DNA of 64,000 bases, taken from NCBI RefSeq assembly GCF_003173775.1, contig NZ_CP029552.1, positions 2,055,001-2,119,000 of the forward strand, read 5' to 3'. The notes beneath the pieces were generated by a model. That model saw only the letters and a program-made list of their open reading frames with translations. It made no database searches and was not told where the DNA came from. How positions within the stretch are numbered: the stretch's first letter is position 1; each line of letters begins with the position of its first letter. Of this stretch, positions 39,898 through 48,521 are shown piece by piece. The translations under genes and the position numbers were made by a program. The stretch is from Methylobacterium sp. 17Sr1-1 (lineage in GTDB: Bacteria > Pseudomonadota > Alphaproteobacteria > Rhizobiales > Beijerinckiaceae).

Positions 39898-40298
39898 CTA
39901 GCGGGCCGGCATGTAGCGGATCGCCGCGAGCGGGATGCCGGCGGGGGCCACCAGATGGCGCCAAGCTTGATCGTCATCCGCTGCTCGAGGAGCTTCATGT
40001 CCGACCGGACGGCGGCGAATTCATTCTTCGTCTCGACCTTGAAGGCCGCCAGTTCCGACCGGACGGCAGCGAATTCGCTCCTGGTTTCGGCCTGGAACGC
40101 CGCGATCCCGGACCGGACGTCCATGAACCCGGCCTTCACCGAGCCTTCGAGGCCTTGCAACCCGCCCCGGGTCGGCAGGCCGCCCTGGACCGCCTCGGCG
40201 AACACCTCGGACAACCCCTCCGCCTGCTCGGCGGAGAGGTGGGCCCGCTCCCGCAGGGCGCGGGCGAATTTCAGGGTGTCGAAGGCGACCGCGCCCAT
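39898..40298 (-). pseudogene. Frameshifted DUF1640/CCDC90-like coiled-coil membrane protein
   Basis: From ATG 40298 the frame reads an N-terminus typical of bacterial DUF1640 proteins (AFDTLKFARALRERAHLSAE), then repeats of an eleven-residue coiled-coil unit (ETRSEFAAVRSELAAFKVET) and EQRMTIKLGAI. The normal C-terminal membrane helix then appears in another frame (LVAPAGIPLAAIRYMPAR and a TAG at 39898-39900). A one-base loss near 39953-39956 explains the break. Without correction, translation would run on for hundreds of codons through the kinase gene out of frame, so I treat this as a pseudogene or a sequencing error. Confidence 0.72.
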
Positions 40299-40523
40299 GC
40301 CCGAGAGCCTGGCATGGGCCGGGGAGCTCCGACAGGACCTCAGGGTTGTCCCGGGCCTGTTCGACGACCGTTCTGCCGCGCGGTGTCGACGGCACGCCGC
40401 TCGTTGCCTGCGGTTGCGCCATCTGCAAATCGCACTGCACCGGAGATGCGGCCGGTCCCGGGAACCCCGGCGCCCCTGCGGCGTCACCCCCGACCGGACT
40501 GCAACCCGCGAAGGAGATCCCCC

Positions 40524-40709
40524 ATGGCCGAGGAACAGAAGCCCATCAACCCGCTGGAGCGGCGCGAGACCATCGGCATCGAGGACGGCAACCGCCACGA
40601 CGGCGAGGCCGTGACCCCGAGCCGTCACGGCACCGGCACCGACCGGGGCGGGGCGAAGGCACCCCAGCCGGCCCCAAAGGCGACCCCGTCCGACACGCCG
40701 CAGCGTTAA
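40524..40709 (+). CDS. Small hydrophilic protein, 61 residues, unknown function
   Basis: ATG 40524 is preceded by a strong AAGGAGA box seven bases upstream, so translation is likely. The protein is polar and probably disordered: EEQKPINPLERRETIGIEDG, then a His/Asp/Gly-rich middle and a Pro/Ala/Lys tail. There are no hydrophobic segments and no recognisable domain. It lies upstream of the TadD-like lipoprotein on the same strand, 90 bases away, and divergent from the frameshifted coiled-coil gene. Confidence 0.6.
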   Translation: MAEEQKPINPLERRETIGIEDGNRHDGEAVTPSRHGTGTDRGGAKAPQPAPKATPSDTPQR

Positions 40710-40799
40710 CCGGAGATTAGGGTTAACGACTTATCACCGCGGTCACGAGGGCCGTGGGAGCGGGGTTGCCAGATCCCAGGCCCGCCCCTGGAGTGGCCG

Positions 40800-41693
40800 A
40801 TGCCCGCGACCGTCGAGACCCGTCCCGCCCGCTCGACCCCCCTGCGGCGGCTCGCCGTCGCCGGGATCGTGGCCCTGATGGCGTCGGGTTGCATGTCGCG
40901 CGATCCGCTCAACTCCCTCAAGTCCCTCACCACCGGCTCGTTCTCGTCCCTCTCCACCGGCTCGATCGACGCCAACGCCCCGCCCGACACATCGCGGCGC
41001 GACGTCGGGCGCCTCGCCGCGCGCTACGAGCGGGACCCGGCCGATATCGGCACGGCCATGGCCTACGCCCAGGCCCTGCGGGCGACCGACCAGGGCGCCC
41101 AGGCCGCGGCGGTGCTGCAGCAGACGGCTCTGCGCAACCCGAAGAACCCGGCGGTGCTCGCCGCCTACGGCAAGAGTCTGGCCGAAGTCGGCCGCTTCGC
41201 CGAGGCGGCGGAGGTCTTGCGCAACGCCCACTCGCCGGCCAACCCCGACTGGCGCGTGCTCTCGGCGCAGGGCGCGGTGGCCGACCAGACGGGCGACCAC
41301 GTCCAGGCCCAGCGCTACTACGAGGCGGCGCTCAGGATCGTGCCCGGCGAGCCGGCGGTCTTGTCGAATCTCGGGCTGTCCTATGCCCTCGCCAAGCGCC
41401 TGCCCGAGGCGGAATCGACCTTGCGCCAGGCCGGCGCCGATCCCCGCGCCGACGGACGGGTGCGCCAGAACCTCGCCCTGGTACTCGGCCTCCAAGGCCG
41501 CTTCGGCGAGGCCGAGCAGGTGCTGACCCGCGACCTCGGCCCGGCCCAGGCCGCGCAGAACGTGGCGGCGTTGCGGGCATCCCTCTCCCAGCACGCGATG
41601 TCCCAGCAGGCCGCCGGGAAGGCGGCGAGGGCGGCCGAGAGGATGGGCGGTGCGAAGGCGGCGCTTCCGCAGGTGACGGCCTCCGCGATGTGA
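40800..41693 (+). CDS. TPR-repeat lipoprotein, TadD-like
   Basis: 297-residue protein with an N-terminal signal and a lipobox-like MASGC (Cys near residue 31), so probably an outer- or inner-membrane lipoprotein. After a Ser/Thr-rich linker come at least four TPR units (about 75-260): GTAMAYAQALRATDQGAQAA, PAVLAAYGKSLAEVGRFAEA, AVLSNLGLSYALAKRLPEAE and VRQNLALVLGLQGRFGEAEQ. This resembles TadD, the pilotin-like assembly factor of tight-adherence (Flp) pili. No other tad genes are in the window, so a general TPR lipoprotein role is also possible. Confidence 0.75.
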   Translation: MPATVETRPARSTPLRRLAVAGIVALMASGCMSRDPLNSLKSLTTGSFSSLSTGSIDANAPPDTSRRDVGRLAARYERDPADIGTAMAYAQALRATDQGAQAAAVLQQTALRNPKNPAVLAAYGKSLAEVGRFAEAAEVLRNAHSPANPDWRVLSAQGAVADQTGDHVQAQRYYEAALRIVPGEPAVLSNLGLSYALAKRLPEAESTLRQAGADPRADGRVRQNLALVLGLQGRFGEAEQVLTRDLGPAQAAQNVAALRASLSQHAMSQQAAGKAARAAERMGGAKAALPQVTASAM

Positions 41694-41829
41694 GGGGCGG
41701 GCCGCGAGGCCTGGACGTCCGCTTCACCCCTGTTTCTCCCTGTCCGGGCCCGCACGGCCGGAACGGTGGGGAGGGAGATCCGGGACGGGAGCGTGCAAGC
41801 GAAGCGACGCCGCCGTGCCAGTGCCCCCC

Positions 41830-43158
41830 TCACGGCTCCACCTCCGCGGCCTTCCGCGCCGGCACCGCCCGCTCCCGCCGCAACCCCGCGCTCCCCTCGC
41901 GGGCGATCGCCGCCGCGAACAATCCCCGCAGGGTGGTCGCCAGCGTCGCCAGGTCGTGATGGCAGGCGACGCGGGCGCGGCCGACCCGGCCCATCGCGGC
42001 GAGCGTCGCGTCGTCGGCCCGCAGGATGTCGCGCAATGCCTGCATCAGGGCCGTCGCGTCGCCCGGGGGCACGATGCGGCCGCACCCCTCGTCGACCAGC
42101 TCCGGGATGCCCGCCACGGTGGTGGTCACCACCGGCCGCTCCAGGGCCAGCGCCTCGAGGAGCACGATCGGCAGGCCTTCGGCGAAGCTCGGAAGCACCA
42201 GGGCGCGGGATTCCGCGATCGCCGCGCGCACCTCGGCGCTGCTGCGCCAGCCGCGGAGTTCGATCAGGTCGCCGACGCCGTGGCGGGCGATCTCGGCCTC
42301 GATCGCCGGGCGGCTCTCGCCGTCGCCGATCAGCACCAGGCGGAACGGCGCCTCGGTCGCGCGCAGGGCCGCCACAGCTGCGGGCAGGTAGACCTGCCCC
42401 TTCTGCGGGCAGAGCCGGCCGACGCAGATCAGTGTCCGGCTCCCCCCCGCCGGGCGGGCGGAGGGCACGAAGTCCCTGAGGTCGAGGCCGCAGCGCGCCA
42501 CCGCGATCTGGTCGCGGTGCTGCGCTCCGCCGAAGCGCAGGAGCTGCCCGCGGCAGAAATCCGAGATCGCCACCGCGAAGGCGGCACCGGAGAGCTTCAG
42601 CGCCAGCCCGTCCTCGGCGGCGGTCAGGAACTCGTCGGGCCCGTGAGCGGTGAAGCTGTAGCTCGGCCCGCCCATGGTGCGGGCGATCAGCGCCACCGCG
42701 GCGGCGTTCGACGAGAAATGCACGTGGGTGTGGGCGATGCCCTCGCGGCGTAAGGAGCGCAGGAAGTACACCGCTTCGAGGAAATAGGCCGCGTGCCGCA
42801 CCGCCCCGCCGGCCGAGCGGCCGAGCCGCGCGGCGAGCCAGGCGCCGCGCAGGAACGCCGCCGGGCCGGTGACCGCCTGGCGCAGGGCGGCCAGGCCTAA
42901 CCCGCGCAGGTTGCCGCTGAGGATGTAGTGGGTGCGCGCCTGATCGGCGACGTCGTCGGGATCGACGAGGGGCTGGTGCCAGCGCCGCAGCGCGAAGCGC
43001 CGCACCGTCACGCCCTGGGCCTCCAGCGCCGCCATCTCGCGCCGGATGAAGGTGGAGCTCGTCACCGGAGCGGTGTTGACCAGGTAGGCGACCGTCATCG
43101 CGCCGGAAGGGACGGGGCCGGATTTCACCGAGCCGGATTTCGTGTGGCCGGATGTCAT
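41830..43158 (-). CDS. GT4 family glycosyltransferase of surface polysaccharide synthesis
   Basis: 442-residue GT-B glycosyltransferase, cytoplasmic or membrane-peripheral. The N-terminal domain has VAYLVNTAPVTSSTFIRREM, and HTHVHFSSNAAAVALIAR and YSFTAHGPDEFL follow. The C-terminal nucleotide-sugar domain has LICVGRLCPQKGQVYLPAAV and an EX7E motif in SFAEGLPIVLLEALALERPV. The layout matches WcaL/AmsK-like transferases of exopolysaccharide loci. The start is either ATG 43158 (GGGAG upstream) or ATG 43098, which begins exactly at the family N-terminus; the extra 20 residues are Ser/Gly/Lys-rich. It is divergent from the acyltransferase gene, together forming the polysaccharide locus. Confidence 0.88.
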   Translation of the reverse strand: MTSGHTKSGSVKSGPVPSGAMTVAYLVNTAPVTSSTFIRREMAALEAQGVTVRRFALRRWHQPLVDPDDVADQARTHYILSGNLRGLGLAALRQAVTGPAAFLRGAWLAARLGRSAGGAVRHAAYFLEAVYFLRSLRREGIAHTHVHFSSNAAAVALIARTMGGPSYSFTAHGPDEFLTAAEDGLALKLSGAAFAVAISDFCRGQLLRFGGAQHRDQIAVARCGLDLRDFVPSARPAGGSRTLICVGRLCPQKGQVYLPAAVAALRATEAPFRLVLIGDGESRPAIEAEIARHGVGDLIELRGWRSSAEVRAAIAESRALVLPSFAEGLPIVLLEALALERPVVTTTVAGIPELVDEGCGRIVPPGDATALMQALRDILRADDATLAAMGRVGRARVACHHDLATLATTLRGLFAAAIAREGSAGLRRERAVPARKAAEVEP

Positions 43159-43413
43159 GGGTGGCGACGCTCCCGATGCACTGTCTCGCGCGCGGGAGTG
43201 GCGTTCCCGTGCCGCGCGATCGTTGAGGCGCAGCCTAGGGGCTGCCCTGCCGCCCGGGAGCGGTGGAATTCGGCGGCGTCCCCGCCCAGAAATGCGGGCG
43301 GGTTTACGCCTTTCGGAGGTCCCGGCGCCGACGATTGCGACGCTTACCCTGCGGACAGGGCCGGTTAGCCTCTGGTGAGCCGCGGCGAGACCCGGCCCAG
43401 CTTCGGCACAGCC

Positions 43414-44064
43414 ATGCAGCGTCCCCTGATCATCCTCGGTACCGGCGGCAACGCCCTCGATCTCCTCGATCTCGTCGAGAGCCGGCCCACTCCCTGGCGG
43501 GTGGCCGGCTTCCTCGACGACGCGCGCCCCGAGGGCGACGTCGTCGCCGGGCTGCCGGTGCTGGGGCGCCTCGCCGAGGCGCGGCGTTTCGCCGAGGACC
43601 CCGAGGCGGGCTTCGTCAACGCCATCGGCAGCGAGGCCAGCCACCGCGAGCGCCTGAGGATCGTCGCCGGAACCGGGCTCGACCCGACGCGCTTCGCCAC
43701 CCTGGTCCATGCCGCCGCTTCGGTCTCGTCCCGGGCCGTTCTCGGCCCGGGGACCTGCATCCATGCCGGCGCCAGCGTCGCCGGCCAGGTCGTGGTCGGG
43801 GCCCACGTCGCCATCGGGCCCGGAGCGATCGTCGGGCACGACACGGTGATCGAGGACGGGGCGGTGCTCGCGCCGGGCTGCCTCGTCAGCGGCTTCGTGC
43901 GGCTCGGGCGGTCCTGCTACGTCGGGGCGGGCAGCGCCCTGCGCCAGCGGGTCGTCATCGGCGAGCGGGCGCTGGTCGGCCTCGGGGCGGTGGTCCTGCG
44001 CGACGTGCCGCCGGGCGCCACCGTGGTGGGCAATCCCGCCCGCACCCTGCGGACGGGGGCGTGA
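43414..44064 (+). CDS. NeuD/PglD-like sugar O- or N-acyltransferase
   Basis: 216-residue enzyme with an N-terminal Rossmann-like PglD domain (LIILGTGGNALDLLDLVES) and a C-terminal left-handed beta helix of hexapeptide repeats (VSSRAVLGPGTCIHAGASVA through VVIGERALVGLGAVVLRDVP), ending GNPARTL. Such enzymes acetylate amino- or hydroxy-sugars for capsule or glycan building, using acetyl-CoA. ATG 43414 gives the family start; a GTG at 43375 would add 13 residues. The stop overlaps an alternative GTG start of the next glycosyltransferase, indicating one operon with GT2 and the flippase. Confidence 0.85.
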   Translation: MQRPLIILGTGGNALDLLDLVESRPTPWRVAGFLDDARPEGDVVAGLPVLGRLAEARRFAEDPEAGFVNAIGSEASHRERLRIVAGTGLDPTRFATLVHAAASVSSRAVLGPGTCIHAGASVAGQVVVGAHVAIGPGAIVGHDTVIEDGAVLAPGCLVSGFVRLGRSCYVGAGSALRQRVVIGERALVGLGAVVLRDVPPGATVVGNPARTLRTGA

Positions 44065-44069
44065 GCGCC

Positions 44070-45014
44070 ATGACGAGCACCAAGGCTGAAACGACCGGCA
44101 AGGCTGGAACGACCGGTAGGTCCGGTCCCCGCGTCTCGGTCGTGCTCCCGCTCCGGGCGGGCTTTTCCGTGGAGCCGGCGCTGGCGTCCCTGCGCGCCCA
44201 GACTTTCGGCGATTACGAGGTCCTGGCGGTCGGGGCGGGGGCGGCCGAGGCCGCGTCCCTCGCCGCCGACCCGCGGGTGCGGGCCCTGCGTGATGAAGAA
44301 CCCGGCCGCTGCGCCGCCCGCAACCGGGGCGTCACCGCCGCCCGGGCCGAATGGGTGGCCTTCCTCGATCCGGGCGATGCCTGGCGCGAGGACCATCTCG
44401 CCGAGCTCGTCGCCGCGACCCGCTTCGGCGACGCCGTCGCGGTGTTCGGCAACCCGGTCCTGGGAGAGGGCGGACGACCGCTCCTGCCAATGAGCGTGCC
44501 CTCGGGCCGGGTCTCCGACCCGTTCGACTTCGCGCTCCGGATCGGCGCCGCCCCGCTGCGGGCGAGCGCGGCGCTGATCGAGCGGGCGGCGGCGATCGAT
44601 GCCGGGCTTTTTCCGACCCGCTGCGGCGGCGGGCCGGAGCTCGACCTGTGGGGCCGCCTCGCCCTGCAGGGGCTGTTTCGCTACGTCGCCCGGCCGACGG
44701 CGGTGCTGGGGCCGGCCCCTCCGTCGCGGCGCGTGCCGGCGCCGCCGCTGCTCGCCGCCACCCTGACGCGGCTCTTCGACGAGGGTGCGGTGCCGGCGGA
44801 GCTCGCTCCCTCCGCCCGGCGCTGCCGCAACCGGCTGATGCTCGACCATGCCCGCAAGCTCGCCGAACTCGGCCGTCCGGCCGAGGCGCGGGCCGTGCTG
44901 GCGCGGGACTGCGTCCCGGGCCTCGATCCGGCCCGCTACCTCGCGGTGCTCGCCCGCATCTGGCGGGCGGGCCGGGCCTGGCCGGCGCCCGGGGCGCTCG
45001 CCGGCTCGCCCTGA
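44070..45014 (+). CDS. GT2 family glycosyltransferase
   Basis: 314-residue GT-A glycosyltransferase. It has VSVVLPLRAGFSVEPALASL, RCAARNRGVTAARAEWVAFL and a DPGDAW motif in place of the usual DxD. The C-terminal third contains HARKLAELGRPAEARAVLAR, a helical segment of uncertain role. The first 20 residues (STKAETTGKAGTTGRSG) are a small Thr/Gly/Lys repeat and may be a spurious extension. A GTG at 44061 overlapping the acyltransferase stop is the alternative start. It sits between the acyltransferase and the flippase in the same operon. Confidence 0.8.
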   Translation: MTSTKAETTGKAGTTGRSGPRVSVVLPLRAGFSVEPALASLRAQTFGDYEVLAVGAGAAEAASLAADPRVRALRDEEPGRCAARNRGVTAARAEWVAFLDPGDAWREDHLAELVAATRFGDAVAVFGNPVLGEGGRPLLPMSVPSGRVSDPFDFALRIGAAPLRASAALIERAAAIDAGLFPTRCGGGPELDLWGRLALQGLFRYVARPTAVLGPAPPSRRVPAPPLLAATLTRLFDEGAVPAELAPSARRCRNRLMLDHARKLAELGRPAEARAVLARDCVPGLDPARYLAVLARIWRAGRAWPAPGALAGSP

Positions 45015-45156
45015 TCCGCCCGCACCACCGCGTTCCAAGCAGACTTGCGTCGGCAAGCCAGCGCTTCGTTCGCCTGGGTTTTTGTTTTGCCGCAGGTTTC
45101 TATCGCAAAGCCGGGTCCCGCTTTTGCGAAACCTGCTCAGCCTCAAGGGTTACTTG

Positions 45157-46626
45157 ATGAGCCTCGTCAAGCGCGCCGTCCTGCTCGTCTCGGGCGAGCG
45201 CTACCTCGTCCTCTCGATCACGCTGTGCCAGACCGCCCTGGTCTCGCGCCTGCTCACCCCGGAGGAGGTCGGCCTGTCGATGCTCGGGGTGGCGCTGGTG
45301 CAGGTCATCGACGGCATGCGCGATTTCGGCACCACCAACTACATCATCCACGAGCCGACGACCTCGCAGCAGAGCGCGCGCACCGCCTTCACGGTGCTGT
45401 TCGCCCTGTCGCTGGCCTTCGCGGTGGCGCTGTTCGCCTCGGCCGGGCTGTGGGCGCAACTCTACGGCCAGCCGCTGCTCGCCTCCTACCTGCGGGTGCT
45501 CTCGGCGAGCTTCCTGCTGGTGCCGTTCTCCGGCCCGCTGATGGCGCTGATGCGCCGCGACTTCCAGTTCGCCTCGCTGATGTGGGTCAATGTCGGCACC
45601 TGCCTGACCTACGCCGTGGTGCTGATCGCCCTGGCGCTCCTCGGCTTCGGGGCGATGAGCTTCGCCTGGGCCACGGTCGCGAGCGCGGCCGCCACGATCG
45701 CCCTGAGCCTCGCCGGCCGCCCGGAACCGGGGATCTACCGTCCCAGCCTCCAGGGGTGGCGCACGGCGCTCGCGATCGGCGGCTTCTCCAGCGTGACGAC
45801 GCTCCTCAACCGCGCCTACGACCTCTTGCCGATCTTCCTCCTCGGCCGCTTCGGCGGGCCGGACCTCGTCGGCCTCTACGGCCGGGCGCAGGTGGTGAGC
45901 CAGCTGCCCGACAAGATGATCCTCGGCAGCCTCGGCGCGGTGATCCTGCCGATGTTCGCCGCCGACCGCCGCGACGGCCGGGCGCTGGCGCCGACCTACC
46001 TCGCCTCGATCGGCAACATCACGGTGGTGCTCTGGCCGGTGGCCCTGCTGCTCGCGCTCATCGCGCAGCCGGTGGTGCTGGTGCTGCTCGGCGCGCAATG
46101 GCTCGCCAGCGTACCGATCGTGCAGGTGCTCTCGCTCGCCTCGATGATGACCTTCCCGGCGATGCTGACCTATCCGGTGCTGCTGGCGAGCGGCGGCCTA
46201 CGCGACACCCTGACGGCGAGCTTGATCGGCCTGCCGCCGAGCGCCGCGATCATCGCCGCGTCGGCCTCCGGCGGACCGCTCGCGGTGGCGGCGACGCAAT
46301 TCGTCACCGTCCCGCTCCAGGTCGGGATCGCCCTGTCCTTCATCCGTCGCCGGGTGCCGTTCAGCCTCGCCGATCTCGCCGGCGCGCTGCGGATCAGCGC
46401 CCTCGTCACGGTCGCGACCGCGCTGCCGCCCCTCGCCGTCATCGCGCTCTCCGGCCGGGGCTTCGCCCTGACCATCCCGCAAGGGGTGCTCGCCGGGTTC
46501 GGAGGGGCCGGCGCCTGGCTCGTCGCGATGCTGCTCCTCGACCATCCGGTCGCCGGGCACGTGCGCGAGACGGTCCGGCCGGTGGCGATGATGCTGCGGG
46601 CGCGGGTGGTGCGGGTGGGGCGGTAG
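45157..46626 (+). CDS. Wzx-type polysaccharide flippase (MOP superfamily)
   Basis: 489-residue polytopic inner-membrane protein of the Polysaccharide_synt_3 type, with about 12-14 TM helices. It begins SLVKRAVLLVSGERYLVLSI, followed by a SRLLTPEEVGLSMLGVALVQ loop and FGTTNYIIHEP typical of lipopolysaccharide/exopolysaccharide exporters, then LGRFGGPDLVGLYGRAQVVS. It would move undecaprenyl-linked repeat units across the membrane. A TTG at 45124 would add 11 residues (RNLLSLKGYL), which also look authentic, so the start is not settled. It completes the GT4/NeuD/GT2/Wzx surface-glycan locus. Confidence 0.88.
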   Translation: MSLVKRAVLLVSGERYLVLSITLCQTALVSRLLTPEEVGLSMLGVALVQVIDGMRDFGTTNYIIHEPTTSQQSARTAFTVLFALSLAFAVALFASAGLWAQLYGQPLLASYLRVLSASFLLVPFSGPLMALMRRDFQFASLMWVNVGTCLTYAVVLIALALLGFGAMSFAWATVASAAATIALSLAGRPEPGIYRPSLQGWRTALAIGGFSSVTTLLNRAYDLLPIFLLGRFGGPDLVGLYGRAQVVSQLPDKMILGSLGAVILPMFAADRRDGRALAPTYLASIGNITVVLWPVALLLALIAQPVVLVLLGAQWLASVPIVQVLSLASMMTFPAMLTYPVLLASGGLRDTLTASLIGLPPSAAIIAASASGGPLAVAATQFVTVPLQVGIALSFIRRRVPFSLADLAGALRISALVTVATALPPLAVIALSGRGFALTIPQGVLAGFGGAGAWLVAMLLLDHPVAGHVRETVRPVAMMLRARVVRVGR

Positions 46627-46742
46627 GCATCGCGACGCGCGGTCGTCGTGCCCTGCCGGGATCCCGGCGCCCGAGACGAATGCGGGCGGGGGACTACCAC
46701 GCCAATCACGATCGCCCGGCCTCAAGCTTCCACGAGAGCCTT

Positions 46743-46764
46743 CGACGAACCGGTATCCGCTTCG
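46743..46764 (+). repeat. Short dispersed repeat, copy 1
   Basis: The 22-mer CGACGAACCGGTATCCGCTTCG recurs at 47420-47441 with one mismatch and in the same orientation. The two copies flank the phasin-like gene. Confidence 0.8.
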
Positions 46765-46792
46765 CCGAAGGCTGCGCCGGCGGCGACGGTCG

Positions 46793-47305
46793 TCACGCCG
46801 CGGCGGCCTTCGCGGCATGCGCCGCCTGGATCTTCTTGCTCAGCCAGTACGAGTAGCCGACCGTCGAGTTGTCGACCAGGGTCGTCACGCTGGTCACATA
46901 GTTCGTCACCAGGTCGCCGTACTGGCCGAACAGGTTGTAATCCTGCTCGACGACCTTCGACAGGGTGTTGGCCTTGCGCAGCAGCAGCGAGCCTTCATAG
47001 ATCCGCAGCAAGCCGGCCCGCCAGTCCTGATTGATCTTCCAGAGCTGCTTCACGAAGGCGCCCTGCATCGCGTAGAGCTCGCCGATCGTGTCAGAATCGG
47101 GGTTCTCCGACAGGAGCTGTGCGGTCCCGACCGCGTTGGCGGTGCTGCGCGTCGCGAGTTCGCCGACCAGGGCCGAGCGGCGCAGGGGCGCCCCGACCGG
47201 CGTCGCGGCGACCGGCGCTTGCTCGGTCGCGGTCAGGGCCGATTGCACGAAGGCGGCGAGCGGCGCCGGCAGGATGGAGGCGGGCGTGGTGGTCGGGGGT
47301 GTCAT
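46793..47305 (-). CDS. Phasin-like protein (candidate PHA granule protein)
   Basis: 170-residue helical protein with no signal peptide. After a disordered Pro/Ala N-terminus (about 1-45), the core is amphipathic helices (GELYAMQGAFVKQLWKINQD, SLLLRKANTLSKVVEQDYNL, DLVTNYVTSVTTLVDNS) and the C-terminus is AAHAAKAAAA. Size, helical content and the Ala/Lys tail fit phasins, which coat polyhydroxyalkanoate granules, and a PHA depolymerase gene lies 150 bases upstream on the same strand. Sequence resemblance alone is weak, so this is mainly context-based inference. AGGAA lies six bases before ATG 47305; a GTG at 47308 is adjacent. Confidence 0.55.
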   Translation of the reverse strand: MTPPTTTPASILPAPLAAFVQSALTATEQAPVAATPVGAPLRRSALVGELATRSTANAVGTAQLLSENPDSDTIGELYAMQGAFVKQLWKINQDWRAGLLRIYEGSLLLRKANTLSKVVEQDYNLFGQYGDLVTNYVTSVTTLVDNSTVGYSYWLSKKIQAAHAAKAAAA

Positions 47306-47353
47306 CACGAATTCCTCATGCGATGTCCGGCCGGTCGGCGGTTCGCCTCTCCT

Positions 47354-47459
47354 GGAACTCCATCCGATCGCAAGGCGGTCGAATGGAGTTCTCGGTCATT
47401 GATCTCGCCGCATCGTCTGCGACGAACCGGTATCCACTTCGTCGGGCAATGCTCTAGCC
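47354..47459. repeat. Intergenic repeat: palindrome plus dispersed 22-mer copy 2
   Basis: An inverted repeat GAACTCCATCCGA (47355-47367) with TCGAATGGAGTTC (47379-47391, one mismatch) is followed by the 22-mer CGACGAACCGGTATCCACTTCG (47420-47441) and GGGCAATGCTCTAG. It fills the gap between the depolymerase stop and the phasin-like start. Confidence 0.8.
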
Positions 47460-48521
47460 GCCGAGGCGCTCCAGCATGGCGGCGATCGCCCGGATCTGGA
47501 CGGCGTTCTTCGAGTAGTAATCGGGGTTGCGCGGGGTGGGCGAGCTGTAGCCCCACCAATCCCAGCAGCCGTCGGGGTTCTGCAGGTCGCCGCCGTCGCT
47601 TCCCTCCACCTGCGGGTAGAGGACGATGATGTCGTTGCTCTCGGCCATGTGGTTGTAGCCGGTCGTGGTGATGTAGCGGTTGCCGTAGGGCGGCTGGTTG
47701 GCGGCATCGGGCAGGCCCCGGACGTAGTTGACGTAATTGTAGCCCTGCTTGCAGCCGTGCAGCGCGATGTGCACCCGGGCCTGCGCCCGCCCGGCCAGCA
47801 CCCCCGAGGGGACGTAGGCGTAGCCGAAGTCGCTCATGCTCGCGCGCTTGTTGCCGCCGAAGAACTCCCGCTGGTCGAAGCGGATCAGCCGCCCCGTCAG
47901 ATGTTCAGCCGGCTCGTTCAGGTCGCCATAGATCTGACGGAGGATCGCATGCGACTGCATGAAATTGCCGTTGTTGATGTAGGGCGGCCGGTTGTCGGCG
48001 AGGGGCGAATCCTCGAGGTTGTCGGTGATGATCGAGTGGCCCGCATTGACGACGTCGTCATAGAGGATGTTGGCGGGATCGACGCCGAGGCGCAGGTAGA
48101 ACTCCCGCGTGCGGCTCACCACGTCCGGATAGACGACGCAGTCGGACCGGCCGGTGAAGATGTAGAGCCGGTGATCGGCGAGGGCCTCGAGCGGGTCGAT
48201 CAGGCCGAGGCCCGCCGCGTCCCGGGCGAGCGCCGCGAGATCCCCGGCATCCGGCGCCATCTGCGGGATGAGCGGGTTCATCCCGATGGCCAGCGCGCCG
48301 AGCTGGAAGGCATCGGCCGCGAGCAAAGCCGCCCCGCGGAACGATTCGGCGCAGCGGAACGGCCCGCCCGCGATGATCCCGGCCCCCTTGAACTTGCTGG
48401 AATGGGCGAGGTGCATCTGCACCGTCATGAATGCGCCGGAAGACAAGCCGGAGATGGAGCTCTCGCCTTGCCGAACACCGTACCGTGACAGACGCTCGGC
48501 CATCTGGCTCTGGTAGCCCAT
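47454..48521 (-). CDS. Short-chain PHA depolymerase (extracellular type 2 catalytic domain)
   Basis: 355-residue alpha/beta hydrolase. The lipase box GLSSG with nucleophile Ser27 lies near the N-terminus, with the oxyanion-hole-type ALHGCKQ and a later DDVVNAGHSIIT segment, likely supplying Asp and His. The overall pattern (SGAFMTVQMHLAHSSKFKGA, IFTGRSDCVVYPDVVSRTRE, NPDGCWDWWGYSSP) matches the short-chain-length PHB depolymerases of the PhaZ type 2 domain group. No signal peptide is visible from the ATG at 48521, which has GGGAG upstream, so either it is intracellular or export is non-classical. An upstream ATG (48560) gives MSCGRD and no signal either. Confidence 0.78.
   Translation of the reverse strand: MGYQSQMAERLSRYGVRQGESSISGLSSGAFMTVQMHLAHSSKFKGAGIIAGGPFRCAESFRGAALLAADAFQLGALAIGMNPLIPQMAPDAGDLAALARDAAGLGLIDPLEALADHRLYIFTGRSDCVVYPDVVSRTREFYLRLGVDPANILYDDVVNAGHSIITDNLEDSPLADNRPPYINNGNFMQSHAILRQIYGDLNEPAEHLTGRLIRFDQREFFGGNKRASMSDFGYAYVPSGVLAGRAQARVHIALHGCKQGYNYVNYVRGLPDAANQPPYGNRYITTTGYNHMAESNDIIVLYPQVEGSDGGDLQNPDGCWDWWGYSSPTPRNPDYYSKNAVQIRAIAAMLERLGG

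Noticed and set aside
43263-45014. One 583-codon frame reading through acyltransferase and GT2 as a fusion protein
   Set aside because: The first half is an Arg/Gly-rich shadow of the acyltransferase, which is coded in another frame; only the GT2 part is real.
47355-47391. Palindrome as a rho-independent terminator for the phasin-like gene
   Set aside because: It lies upstream of that gene's start, has no T-run and belongs to a repeat unit.
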